The position numbers were made by a program, and so were the translations under genes. A DNA stretch of 64,000 bases from Actinomadura rifamycini DSM 43936. GTDB lineage: Bacteria; Actinomycetota; Actinomycetes; Streptosporangiales; Streptosporangiaceae. Under the pieces are notes generated by a model, which saw only the letters and a list, made by a program, of their open reading frames with translations, was not told where the DNA came from and searched no databases. This document shows positions 18,005-26,291 of the stretch, in pieces. The stretch lies in contig NZ_AULB01000029.1 in assembly GCF_000425065.1 (NCBI RefSeq), forward strand, positions 1-64,000, written 5' to 3'. The stretch's first letter is position 1; each line of letters begins with the position of its first letter.

Positions 18005-18970
18005 CTACGCCGCCTGCCGCGCCGGACGGTGCGGCTCGCCGCGGTACCGGGACGCCGCGCCGTCGATGCCGCACAGCCGCCACACCCGCTTCGCGACCGG
18101 GTTCATCAGGCCGAGCTGCCGGGCCAGCATCCGGACGTCCCCGAAGTAGCCGCGCAGGATCTCCCGCGAGTGCGGGCGGCTCCAGAACGCCTCCCGGATC
18201 ACCTTGCGGGGGATGCCGAACTCCTTCGCCATCTCCGGCGGCGGCGCCATGATGGCGCCCGCCAGCCAGCGCATGATCAGCGGGTACGCGATCGAGGTGA
18301 CCGCGCGCCCCGCCTTCGTCTGCCGGGACACGTGCTCGTGCAGGAACCGGTGCGCGAACGAGATGTGCCGGGCCTCCTCGGCGATGTGGATCTGCATCGT
18401 GCGCAGCAGCGCCGGCGGGCGGGCCGCGCCGTCGTGGATGACGCTCTTCTGGAAGTGGTCGATGGGCTCCTCGCCGGCGAGGATGCCGATGAAGAACAGG
18501 ATCGGCAGGTGCGCGCCCAGGTGCCAGTACTGCGACGTGAACCGGTAGTGCCGCCGCATGCCGGGCACGTCCGCGCCCGTCCGGTTCACCATCTCCTGGA
18601 ACATCTGGATGTGGTTGCACTCCTCGGTCATCTCGTGGAGGCAGTACCGGAACTCGGGCGACCCGTTCGGCAGCCGCATCGCGTACTGCATCATGCCGCG
18701 GATCAGCACGCTCTCGAACTGGAGCCCGACCTTGGTGATGTTGGCGGACCGCCACATCCCGATGGCGATCTGCTTGTCCTCGGGCAGCGCCTTGTACCAG
18801 GGGTGCGCGCCGAGCGGGTCGCAGTCCGGGAGGATCCACCGCGGGTCGTTCGGGTCGACGGCGAACTCGGGGGAGTCCCAGTCGATGTCCAGGTAGGGGT
18901 CGAAGCGCCGGTGGACCGATCCCTCGGACAGGGTCTGCAGCACGTCCCGGTAGTCCTGATCGATCTTCAC
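18005..18970 (-). CDS. AurF-like di-iron oxygenase
   Basis: A 321-residue soluble protein with ferritin-like di-iron motifs in order: an early Glu in FESVLIRG, EECNHIQMFQ, EEPIDHFQ and EEARHISFAH. This matches the AurF family (p-aminobenzoate N-oxygenase-like), whose members use O2 and two electrons to oxidise amines or other substrates. No natural-product genes flank it, so the substrate is unknown. It precedes the FprB-type reductase by 4 bp and is divergent from a TetR gene, with a palindrome near its start, suggesting inducible control. Confidence 0.85.
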   Translation of the reverse strand: MKIDQDYRDVLQTLSEGSVHRRFDPYLDIDWDSPEFAVDPNDPRWILPDCDPLGAHPWYKALPEDKQIAIGMWRSANITKVGLQFESVLIRGMMQYAMRLPNGSPEFRYCLHEMTEECNHIQMFQEMVNRTGADVPGMRRHYRFTSQYWHLGAHLPILFFIGILAGEEPIDHFQKSVIHDGAARPPALLRTMQIHIAEEARHISFAHRFLHEHVSRQTKAGRAVTSIAYPLIMRWLAGAIMAPPPEMAKEFGIPRKVIREAFWSRPHSREILRGYFGDVRMLARQLGLMNPVAKRVWRLCGIDGAASRYRGEPHRPARQAA

Positions 18971-18998
18971 GATCGCCTCCAGCCGAGCGACGTTTACA

Positions 18999-19018
18999 CT
19001 TACATGGGCGACTGTAAG
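18999..19018. promoter_or_regulatory. Candidate TetR operator
   Basis: CTTACA and TGTAAG form an inverted repeat with an 8-bp centre, in the divergent gap between the AurF-like oxygenase and the TetR gene. A partial copy (TTTACA) lies just before it at 18993. Placement and half-site type fit a TetR dimer site controlling both directions. Confidence 0.65.
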
Positions 19019-19104
19019 CAGCAGATGACCAAGGGGTCAATACCTCGGACCGGCTTCGCGGGGTGACGTGGGATACTTTCCGGGACGGACCCGGAAGGAA
19101 GGCC

Positions 19105-19728
19105 ATGGTGACCCAGACGAAGAGCGCGCCCCGGCGCCCGTCCCTGTCACCCGAGGAGATCCGGGCCAGGATCCTCGACGCCGCCGCCGACTGCCTCGTC
19201 GACGGCGGGTTCGCCTCCGGGCGCCTACTGTCCGCGATCGCCCGCAAGGCCGGGCTGTCCCGCCCGACCCTCTACAAGTACGGCGGCACGATCGACGACA
19301 TCAAGCAGGCCCTGCTCGAACGCGAGCTCGCCGCCTTCCTCGACGAGCTCGCCCCCCGCCTGCGCGCCCTGAGCTGGTCGGTCGACGGCATCGCCGACCT
19401 GCTGATCTTCATCGTCGGCTACGCCCGCGGGCACACCCTCCTCAACGCCGCGCTCCGCGACGTCCCCGAGCTCGTGCTCCCCGTCTTCACCCTGCAGGCC
19501 GCGGACTCCATCCGGCTCATCACGGAGATGGCGGAGCCGATCGTCCGGGAGCAGATCGACGCCGGGAACCTCCCGCCGGTCGACGTCCCCGTCCTCACCG
19601 ACGTCCTGTTCCGCGTGACGCTCTCGACCGTCCTCATCCGCAGCGACCTGGACTTCGACGACCCCGCCACCCTCCGCAGCTACCTGCACACCGCGATCAA
19701 CTTCGCCGCCGAGCTCCCGACGTCCTGA
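19105..19728 (+). CDS. TetR family transcriptional regulator
   Basis: A 207-residue protein with an N-terminal HTH at about 18-65 (RARILDAAADCLVDGGF, LSAIARKAGLSRPTLYKYG), the TetR signature, and an all-helical ligand domain. The ATG at 19105 follows GGAAGGAAGG; a longer frame from 19063 lacks a ribosome site. It is divergent from the AurF-like/FprB operon, so that is the probable target. Its 3' end overlaps the convergent methyltransferase gene by 32 bp. Confidence 0.88.
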   Translation: MVTQTKSAPRRPSLSPEEIRARILDAAADCLVDGGFASGRLLSAIARKAGLSRPTLYKYGGTIDDIKQALLERELAAFLDELAPRLRALSWSVDGIADLLIFIVGYARGHTLLNAALRDVPELVLPVFTLQAADSIRLITEMAEPIVREQIDAGNLPPVDVPVLTDVLFRVTLSTVLIRSDLDFDDPATLRSYLHTAINFAAELPTS

Positions 19729-20842
19729 GCTCCAGCGCCGCCACGGTGACCGGACCGCCGAACAGGCTCAGCCGCTGCGCGAACACCGGGACCAGGCCGC
19801 TCGCGACCGCCTGCACCAGCCCCTCGTCCGGGACGAGCACCACCGCGCGGCCGTCCGGGGCCAGCACCCGCGCGATCTCCCGCCACAGCCGCGCGGGACG
19901 GTCCGCGAGCCGTCCCCGCGCCCCCACCTGGACGCCCCACGGCGGGTTGCACAGCACGCGGTCGACACTGCGGTCGTCCACGGGCAGCGCCCCGGCGTCG
20001 CCCCGCCGCACCCGGACGGGCGCCGCGCCCGCGTTCCGCGCGGCGGCCCGCAGCGCCCCGGCGTCGAGGTCGAAGCCCTCCAGGGACGCCCCCTGCCCCG
20101 CGGCCTCGATCAGCAGCGTGCCCGCGCCGCAGCACGGGTCCACCACCCGGTGCCCCGGCCGCACGTCCGCGAGCTGCGCCATCGCCGCCGCGACCGGGGG
20201 ATGCAGCGTCCCGGGCACGCTCTCGACCTTGTACGCCCGCCGGTGCGCGGGCCGCTCGCCCACCCGGAGCAGCACCGACGCGCGCGTCCCGTCCAGCGTG
20301 ACGCGCCAGCCCGCGTACCCGTCCGGCGGCGCCGTCCCGTCCCGCCGCGCGTGGTAGGGGACCCCGGCGCGCTCCGCGAGCACCCGCCCCACCGCGTCCT
20401 CGACGTCGAACCGGTTGAAGTTGCGGCGCCCCAGGAAGGACGCCGACACCTCCACGCCCGCGAACCCCCGCGGCCCGCCGAGCGCCGCGCGCTCCCGCAC
20501 CAGGCCGTCGAGGTCGACGCCCCGCGCCAGCCGGGCCAGCGCCCCGAGCCCGTCCTTGCGCCTCCCGACGTCGTCGCCCCGCGCGGCCGCCAGGAACACG
20601 TCGTCGGCCGTGCGCAGCCGGCCCACCGCTCCCCGGAAGCCGACCTCGCGGTGGCCGACCGACTCGACGCACGCGGACCCCGTCCGCAGAATCTCCGTGC
20701 TCACCACGGGCTCCAGCCCGCGCACGCACCGCGCCACCAGGCGCGCCCCCGTCACGAGACGGCGGACGCACCGGGACGCGAGGAACCACCGAACGCACGC
20801 ATGACAGCGTTCTCCCACGTCGCAACCCGGGACGGCGCACAC
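19697..20842 (-). CDS. THUMP domain class I SAM methyltransferase (RNA methylase-like)
   Basis: About 381 residues. The N-terminal half matches THUMP-containing RNA methylases (ARCVRGLEPVV, later FNRFDVEDAVGRVL). The C-terminal half is a Rossmann methyltransferase with SAM motif VVDPCCGAGTLLIEA and catalytic CNPPWG, the N6/N2-type NPPW motif of tRNA/rRNA guanine methylases. It probably modifies tRNA or 23S rRNA. The start is uncertain: the conserved region begins near residue 35, so a GTG at 20755 or 20737 may be the real start. It overlaps the convergent TetR gene by 32 bp. Confidence 0.8.
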   Translation of the reverse strand: MCAVPGCDVGERCHACVRWFLASRCVRRLVTGARLVARCVRGLEPVVSTEILRTGSACVESVGHREVGFRGAVGRLRTADDVFLAAARGDDVGRRKDGLGALARLARGVDLDGLVRERAALGGPRGFAGVEVSASFLGRRNFNRFDVEDAVGRVLAERAGVPYHARRDGTAPPDGYAGWRVTLDGTRASVLLRVGERPAHRRAYKVESVPGTLHPPVAAAMAQLADVRPGHRVVDPCCGAGTLLIEAAGQGASLEGFDLDAGALRAAARNAGAAPVRVRRGDAGALPVDDRSVDRVLCNPPWGVQVGARGRLADRPARLWREIARVLAPDGRAVVLVPDEGLVQAVASGLVPVFAQRLSLFGGPVTVAALELRTSGARRRS

Positions 20843-20894
20843 CGCCGCCCCGCATCGCCGGCGCCGGGCCCTGCCGCGCCGCGCCGACGGGCCG

Positions 20895-20918
20895 CTAACG
20901 CAGGTGGAAGAACGTCAT
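20895..20918 (-). promoter_or_regulatory. Possible leaderless 7-codon ORF with TANNNT promoter box
   Basis: On the minus strand a TAGTCT box (20926-20931) sits 7 nt before an ATG that opens a 7-residue frame (MTFFHLR) ending in TAG. This spacing is typical of leaderless actinomycete transcripts. It lies upstream of the THUMP methyltransferase gene and may be a leader peptide; translation is inferred only. Confidence 0.3.
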
Positions 20919-20951
20919 GATCGCCAGACTAGCGCCCGATCCCCGTCGGCT

Positions 20952-21806
20952 TCACCCGATTTGCGGGCGGTAGGGGGCGGTGGGGAGGCCGCGGACCGAG
21001 GCGGGGGCGGCGAGGACGCGCCCGTCGGCGGGGCCGGGGGAGTCGAGGCCGTAGGCGGCGGTCGTGACCAGCACGCGGTACGGCGGCCGCGGGGACAGGC
21101 ACACGCTCGTGGGCTGCACGGCCGGGACCGGCAGGACGGCGAGGAGTTCGCCGGACGGCGCGTACCGGTGGACGGCCGAGGCGCCCCAGACCGCCGACCA
21201 CACGCAGCCCTCGGCGTCGACGGCCATCCCGTCCGGGGAGCCGCCCGACACGCGGGCGAACACCTCCCGCTCGCCCGGGGCGCCGGACGCCGGGTCGACC
21301 GGGACGCGGTAGATCACCCCGCGCGGGCTGTCGGCGAGGTACATCGCCGTGCCGTCGGGCGTGAACACCGGGCCGTTCGGCACGGTCAGGCCGTCCATCA
21401 CCCGGTGCACGGACCCGTCGCGGTCCGCGCGGTAGAGGGAGCCCGCGCCCTCCGTGCCGTCGTAGGCCATCGACCCCGCCCAGAACCGGCCGGACGGGTC
21501 GGCCGCGCCGTCGTTCATCCGCATCGGCGTCGGCGCGCCGTCCTCGGGGCGGGCGAGCCACTCGGGGGCGGCGCGCTCCCGCAGCAGGACGACGCCCGTG
21601 CCGGCCGCCGCGATCCAGCCGTCCCCGGCGGGCGCGACGGCGCCGAGCGGGAACGGGACGGACGCCGCGAGGGTAGGGGGTTCGAGCCGGTACAGGTTCC
21701 CGGCGAGGAGGTCGACGGCCACGAAGCCGCCGCCGACGGCGCGCAGGCCCTCGCCGAGTTCCCACGGGCCCGCACCGGGCAGCGGGGTGAACGGTCCGGC
21801 GGTCAT
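20952..21806 (-). CDS. SMP-30/gluconolactonase family sugar lactonase
   Basis: A 284-residue beta-propeller lactonase without a signal peptide. Metal-ligand motifs are visible: an early Glu in ELGEGL, MNDGAADPSGRFWAG, TVPNGPVFTPDG and the SPDGMAVD aspartate. It hydrolyses an aldonolactone to the free aldonate, the step between the dehydrogenase and the dehydratase in this operon. The ATG overlaps the kinase stop (ATGA). It is the last gene of the ten-gene operon. Confidence 0.88.
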   Translation of the reverse strand: MTAGPFTPLPGAGPWELGEGLRAVGGGFVAVDLLAGNLYRLEPPTLAASVPFPLGAVAPAGDGWIAAAGTGVVLLRERAAPEWLARPEDGAPTPMRMNDGAADPSGRFWAGSMAYDGTEGAGSLYRADRDGSVHRVMDGLTVPNGPVFTPDGTAMYLADSPRGVIYRVPVDPASGAPGEREVFARVSGGSPDGMAVDAEGCVWSAVWGASAVHRYAPSGELLAVLPVPAVQPTSVCLSPRPPYRVLVTTAAYGLDSPGPADGRVLAAPASVRGLPTAPYRPQIG

Positions 21807-22723
21807 CGCAGCGCGGCTCCTTCGGGCAGGCCGGCGAGGTCGAGCTCGTCGCGGCGGGGGAGCCCCTCCCAGTCGCCGCGGCTCTGCACGGCGAACGCGC
21901 CGACCGTGTGGGCCCGGACGAGCCGGGCTTCGGCGCCGAGGCCGTCGAGCAGCCCGGAGAGGTATCCGGCGACGAACCCGTCCCCGGCGCCGACCGAGTC
22001 GACCGGGCGGACGCGCCGCGCGGGGACCGCGCGGGTGCCCTCGGCGGTGTGCGAGCGGGCCTCGGCGCCGTCCTTGACGACGACCTCGCGGACGCCGCCC
22101 GCGAGGAGCCTTTCGGGGTCGCCGACCAGCGGGAGTTCGTCGGGCGACGCGACGACGTGGTCGGCGCGGGCGGCGAGCGGGGCGAGGACCGCGGCGGCGT
22201 CGTCCCGGGACCAGAGCCGCTCGCGGTGGTTGACGTCGAGGCTGACGCGGGCGCCGCGGGCGCGGGCGAGGTCGCACGCGGCGGCGACGGCGTCGCGGCA
22301 CGACCGGCCGAGCGCGGGGGTGATGCCGGTGACGTGGACGATCGCGGGTTCGACGGCGAGGGCGGCGACGTCGTCCGGGCCCAGCCGCGACCCGGCGGAG
22401 CCGTCCCGGAAGTACTGGACGCGCGTCACGTCGGGCAGCCGCTGCTCGAACATGATGACGCCCGTGGGGGCGGCGGGGTCGCGCCGGACGCCGGAGACGT
22501 CGACGCCTTCGGCCCGCAGGGTGCGGGTGACGAGGTGGCCGGGCTCGTCCGTCCCGACGCGCCCGGCCCACGCGGCGGCGTGGCCGAGGCGGGCGAGCCC
22601 GATCGCGACGTTGCTCTCCGCGCCCGCGATGCTCGTCGCGAACCCGGCGCCGAGGCGGATCGGGCCCGCGGCGCGCAGGGCCATCATCGTCTCGCCGAGG
22701 GTGAGGACGTCGACCCGGGTCAC
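21803..22723 (-). CDS. dgoK: 2-dehydro-3-deoxygalactonokinase/gluconokinase (PfkB family)
   Basis: A 306-residue PfkB sugar kinase: N-terminal LGETMMAL and GAESNVAIGLARLG, C-terminal DSVGAGDGFVAGYLSG with the catalytic aspartate of GAGD. These features are typical of KdgK. Beside a galactonate dehydratase the expected substrate is 2-keto-3-deoxy-galactonate, giving the 6-phosphate for the aldolase. It is a PfkB enzyme, not a homologue of the unrelated E. coli DgoK fold, so the symbol reflects the inferred role. The GTG start overlaps the aldolase stop (GTGA). Confidence 0.85.
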   Translation of the reverse strand: MTRVDVLTLGETMMALRAAGPIRLGAGFATSIAGAESNVAIGLARLGHAAAWAGRVGTDEPGHLVTRTLRAEGVDVSGVRRDPAAPTGVIMFEQRLPDVTRVQYFRDGSAGSRLGPDDVAALAVEPAIVHVTGITPALGRSCRDAVAAACDLARARGARVSLDVNHRERLWSRDDAAAVLAPLAARADHVVASPDELPLVGDPERLLAGGVREVVVKDGAEARSHTAEGTRAVPARRVRPVDSVGAGDGFVAGYLSGLLDGLGAEARLVRAHTVGAFAVQSRGDWEGLPRRDELDLAGLPEGAALR

Positions 22724-23358
22724 GGCCGCACCGCCGCGGTGAACGCGCGGGCGCGGCGGCGCAGCGCGTCGAGGTCGCCGCCGTGGGGGGCGTCCCCGCA
22801 CAGCGGCGAGCCGACGCCGACCGCGACCGCGCCGAGCGCGAGGTACTCGGCGGCTTCGGCCTCGCCGACCCCGCCGACCGGGACGAACGGGACGTCCGGG
22901 AACGGGTCGCGGAGCGCCTTCAGGTAGCCGGGGCCGTGCGCGCTCGCCGGGAACAGCTTCACGGCCGTGGCCCCGGACGCGACGGCGGACGCCGCCTCGG
23001 TCGGCGTGAGCGCCCCCGCGAGCACGGGCAGGCCGAGCCGCAGCGCCTCGTCCACGCCGGCGCCGAGCGACGGCGTCACCGCGTACCCGGCGCCCGCGTC
23101 CCGCGCCCGCCGCGCGTCGTCCGCCGTGCGGACCGTCCCGGCGCCGACCCGGACGCCCGCGCGCGCGACCTCCTCGATCACCCGCAGCGCGTCGGCGCCG
23201 CTGAGCGACACCTCGACCAGCGCGATGCCCTCGTCGGCGAGGGCGAGCGCCGTCCGGACGGACGCCGCGCGGTCCCGGCCGCGCACGATCGCGACCAGCC
23301 GGTGCCGCCGCAGGTCGCCGAGCATCCGGTCGGCTGTCGTCTTCTCGTCGTTCACCAT
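22720..23358 (-). CDS. dgoA: 2-dehydro-3-deoxy-6-phosphogalactonate/gluconate aldolase
   Basis: A 212-residue class I aldolase of the KDPG/KDPGal family. Motifs: LVAIVRG, the Glu of VEVSLSG, GAGTV, and the Schiff-base lysine in AVKLFPAS. It splits the 6-phosphate into pyruvate and glyceraldehyde 3-phosphate. The neighbouring DgoD-type dehydratase favours the galacto isomer, but this enzyme family often accepts both. The ATG overlaps the dehydratase stop by 7 bp. Confidence 0.88.
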   Translation of the reverse strand: MVNDEKTTADRMLGDLRRHRLVAIVRGRDRAASVRTALALADEGIALVEVSLSGADALRVIEEVARAGVRVGAGTVRTADDARRARDAGAGYAVTPSLGAGVDEALRLGLPVLAGALTPTEAASAVASGATAVKLFPASAHGPGYLKALRDPFPDVPFVPVGGVGEAEAAEYLALGAVAVGVGSPLCGDAPHGGDLDALRRRARAFTAAVRP

Positions 23359-24497
23359 TCCGCGTGCCCTCCGTCGGGGTGCCGCCACACCGGCGGCCGC
23401 CAGCGGTGCCCGGTCCGCCCGGCGGCGCGCACCGCGTCCTCGTCGATCTCGATGCCCAGGCCGGGCGCGTCCCACCGCTCGATCGAGCCGTGCACGAACG
23501 CGAACGGCGACGTGTCGGCCAGGTAGTCGAGCACCTCGGCGCCGTCGTTGTAGTGGATGCCGATGCTCTGCTCCTGGATCAGGAAGTTCGGCGTCGCGAA
23601 CGCCACCTGCAGGCTCGCCGCCAGCGACAGCGGGCCGAGCGGGCAGTGCGGGGCGAGCAGCGCGCCGTGCGTCTCCGCCAGCGACGCGATCCGCCGCACC
23701 TCCGAGATGCCGCCCGCGTGCGACAGGTCGGGCTGCGCCACCGCGATCCCGGCCCGCAGCGCGGGCAGGAAGTCGGTGCGGGAGAACAGCCGCTCGCCGG
23801 TCGCGATGGGCGTCACCGTGGCGGCGACGACGTCCCCGAGCCGGTGCGTGTACTCCGGCAGCACCGGTTCCTCGACGAACATCGGCCGGTACGGCTCCAG
23901 CAGCGGGACGAGCCGGCGCGCGGCGGCGACGCCGATCCGCCCGTGGAAGTCGACGGCGAAGTCGTTGCCGTCCCCGACCGCGTCCCGGACGGTCGCGACC
24001 CGCCGGACGATCGCGTCGATCTCGCGGACCGTGGGGGACGGGCCGACCCGCCCCGACGCGTTGATCTTCACGGCGGTCAGGCCCGCGTCGAGCTGCGCGG
24101 CGACGGCCTCGCCGACCTCGCCCGGCTCGTCGCCGCCGACCCAGCCGTACACCCGGACCCGGTCGCGGACGGCGCCGCCGAGGAGCTGGTGCACGGGCGC
24201 GCCCAGCGACTTCCCGAGGATGTCCCAGAGCGCCTGGTCGAGGCCCGCGACCGCGCTCGACAGCACGGGCCCGCCCCGGTAGAACGCCGCCTTGGTCATG
24301 AGCTGCCACAGCCGCTCGATGCGGCGCGGGTCCTCGCCGAGCAGCAGCTCCGCCACCTCGTCGACGGCGGCGCGCACCGTCTCCGCGCGTCCCTCGACGA
24401 CGGGCTCGCCCCAGCCGACGAGGCCGTCGTCGGTCTCCACCCGGCAGAACAGCCAGCGGGGCGGCACCAGGAACGTCTCCACTGCGACGATCTTCAC
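23352..24497 (-). CDS. dgoD: D-galactonate dehydratase (enolase superfamily)
   Basis: A 381-residue enolase-superfamily enzyme that dehydrates D-galactonate to 2-keto-3-deoxygalactonate. The diagnostic galactonate dehydratase motifs are clear: VDFHGRIG, FVEEPVLPE, TGERLFSR, DLSHAGG, APHCPLGP and IQEQSIGIHYN, giving the Asp/Glu/Glu metal ligands and the two catalytic histidines. Length and motif spacing follow E. coli DgoD closely. It is the central assignment that fixes the pathway of this operon. Confidence 0.93.
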   Translation of the reverse strand: MKIVAVETFLVPPRWLFCRVETDDGLVGWGEPVVEGRAETVRAAVDEVAELLLGEDPRRIERLWQLMTKAAFYRGGPVLSSAVAGLDQALWDILGKSLGAPVHQLLGGAVRDRVRVYGWVGGDEPGEVGEAVAAQLDAGLTAVKINASGRVGPSPTVREIDAIVRRVATVRDAVGDGNDFAVDFHGRIGVAAARRLVPLLEPYRPMFVEEPVLPEYTHRLGDVVAATVTPIATGERLFSRTDFLPALRAGIAVAQPDLSHAGGISEVRRIASLAETHGALLAPHCPLGPLSLAASLQVAFATPNFLIQEQSIGIHYNDGAEVLDYLADTSPFAFVHGSIERWDAPGLGIEIDEDAVRAAGRTGHRWRPPVWRHPDGGHAEW

Positions 24498-24537
24498 GCG
24501 GCCCCCTCGGCGGTGCGCCGCCCGACGATCGCGGCGG

Positions 24538-25305
24538 TCACGCCGACCCCTTGGTGATGCTCCAGCCGCCGTCGACGAACAGCGACGCGCCGGTGACGAA
24601 CGAGGCGTCCGGTCCGGCGAGGAACGCGATCGCGGCGGCGACCTCCTCCGGGCGGCCGAGGCGGCCCGCGACGGTCTCGGCGGCGCTGCGCTCCCGGTCG
24701 TCCTCGCCGATCCCGTCCCACTGCGCGGTGAGCACCGGCCCCGGCAGGACGGCGTTGACCCGCACCCCCGGGCCGTACTCGACGGCGAGCTGCCGGGTCA
24801 GCCCGGTCAGCCCCGCCTTCGCCGCCGCGTACGCGGGGCGGGCGGGCAGCCCGAACGCGGCGTGCACGGACGACACCACGACGACCGACGCGCGCGGGCT
24901 GCGGCGCAGGTCGTCCAGGACGGCCCGGACGCCGAGGAACGTGCCGGTGAGGGTGACGTCGAGCTGCCGCCGCCACGACTCGAGCGAAACCTCGCCGGCC
25001 GCGCCCGGCTCGTAGCGGACGGCGTTGGAGACCAGGACGTCGACCGGGCCGAGCGCCGCGCGGCAGGCGGCCGCGGCCCGCTCCCAGTCGGCGGCGTCGC
25101 CGACGTCGCAGCGCACGCCGAGCGCGCCGGGCAGCTCCGCCGCGACGGCCTCGACCTCCGGCGCGACGTCGAGCAGCGCGACGGCGTACCCGTCGGCCGC
25201 CAGCCGCCGCGCGGTCGCCGCGCCGATCCCGCCCGCCGCGCCCGTCACGACCGCGACGGGCCGCTCCCCCGCGGACGCCGGCCGTTCCCCCGCAGACGAC
25301 GTCAT
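24538..25305 (-). CDS. SDR family dehydrogenase, probable sugar dehydrogenase
   Basis: A 255-residue classical short-chain dehydrogenase: GAAGGIGAATA cofactor loop at about 22, an N-A pair (LVSNAV) near 90, catalytic Ser in VVSSVH, and YAAAK (Tyr/Lys) at about 158, with the C-terminal FVTGASLFVDGG. An aspartate after beta-2 (LLDVAPE) suggests NAD. In this operon it could oxidise an aldose to the lactone. Its ATG overlaps the DUF4380 gene stop (ATGA). Confidence 0.85.
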   Translation of the reverse strand: MTSSAGERPASAGERPVAVVTGAAGGIGAATARRLAADGYAVALLDVAPEVEAVAAELPGALGVRCDVGDAADWERAAAACRAALGPVDVLVSNAVRYEPGAAGEVSLESWRRQLDVTLTGTFLGVRAVLDDLRRSPRASVVVVSSVHAAFGLPARPAYAAAKAGLTGLTRQLAVEYGPGVRVNAVLPGPVLTAQWDGIGEDDRERSAAETVAGRLGRPEEVAAAIAFLAGPDASFVTGASLFVDGGWSITKGSA

Positions 25306-26291
25306 CGTCCCCCCGTCTCCATCGTTCGCGTCTCCTCGCTCTCCGCGTCGCTCTCCGCGTCCGGCGCGCGTTCCACGCCCACCCGGACGGCGAGCGACGT
25401 CGCCCCGCCGGGCCCGATCGGCTCCCAGGGGCCGAGCGCCTCGCACTCGACGATCCGGTCCGGCGGGTTCAGCCCACCGAGGTGGTCCAGCGGCCGGGGC
25501 AGCGGGTGCTCCATCCACACCTCGGCGCGCGACCCGCCGTCGGGGTAGGCGGCCCCGTCGCGGACGCCGAAGTCCATCGTCAGCCGCCGCCCCGCGCGGG
25601 TGTAGGCCAGCCGCCCGGTGGCGCCGGGGAAGCCGAGCTTGCCGACGGCGTCCTGGGCCGGCACCTCGATCGCGTCCGGGCCGGGACGCGTCCACGCCGG
25701 CGCGGCCGTCCCGACCGCGAGCTCGACCGGGTCGGCGGAGCCCGGGGCGACCTCGACCCGGACCGTCCCGCCGCCCGGGTACTGGGCGACGTTCCACAGC
25801 GCCCACCGCACCGGCGCGGCCGTCTCGTTGACCGCCGTCAGCCGCAGGTCGTAGGCGGCCCCGGCGGCGAGCCGGATCTCCCGCCGCAGCCGCAGCCCCG
25901 TCCGCGGGTCGTGCTCGCTGGTCAGCGTCACCGCCGCGAACCCCGGACCGGTCCGGACGTCCGCCCCGTACGGGCCCGAGTCCAGCACCGGGTCCGGCGG
26001 CCCCGCCCATTCGGCGTCCGACGACCAGCCCTGCGGCGCCGGCCAGGTCTTGTCGCCGCCGTAGTTGCGCCAGTTCGCCATCGGCCCGGACGTGCGCGCG
26101 GGCCGGTGCCCGCCGACCGGGTGCAGCCGGTCGTCCAGCAGGGCGGGGTTGCGCCACAGCAGCTCCTCGCCCTCATGGACGAGCGCGAGCAGCCGCCCGC
26201 CGAGCGCCGGGACGATCCCGAGCCGCAGCACCCCGTTGTCGAGCCACACGACCTCGTACGGGCCGGATGCGTCGGTCCGGACTTCCGTCAT
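25302..26291 (-). CDS. DUF4380 family protein, mutarotase-like fold
   Basis: A 329-residue protein whose pattern (LGGRLLAL, MANWRNYGGDKTW, then PAPQGW, WNVAQY) fits DUF4380 proteins, which are distant relatives of aldose 1-epimerases. No activity is established. Its place between two dehydrogenase genes suggests it binds or epimerises the sugar substrate. The ATG overlaps the upstream alcohol dehydrogenase stop (ATGA), and its own stop overlaps the SDR start. Confidence 0.75.
   Translation of the reverse strand: MTEVRTDASGPYEVVWLDNGVLRLGIVPALGGRLLALVHEGEELLWRNPALLDDRLHPVGGHRPARTSGPMANWRNYGGDKTWPAPQGWSSDAEWAGPPDPVLDSGPYGADVRTGPGFAAVTLTSEHDPRTGLRLRREIRLAAGAAYDLRLTAVNETAAPVRWALWNVAQYPGGGTVRVEVAPGSADPVELAVGTAAPAWTRPGPDAIEVPAQDAVGKLGFPGATGRLAYTRAGRRLTMDFGVRDGAAYPDGGSRAEVWMEHPLPRPLDHLGGLNPPDRIVECEALGPWEPIGPGGATSLAVRVGVERAPDAESDAESEETRTMETGGR

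Noticed and set aside
22720..23358. Aldolase assigned to the ordinary Entner-Doudoroff pathway
   Set aside because: The neighbour is a clear galactonate dehydratase and there is no 6-phosphogluconate dehydratase, so the galactonate route fits better.
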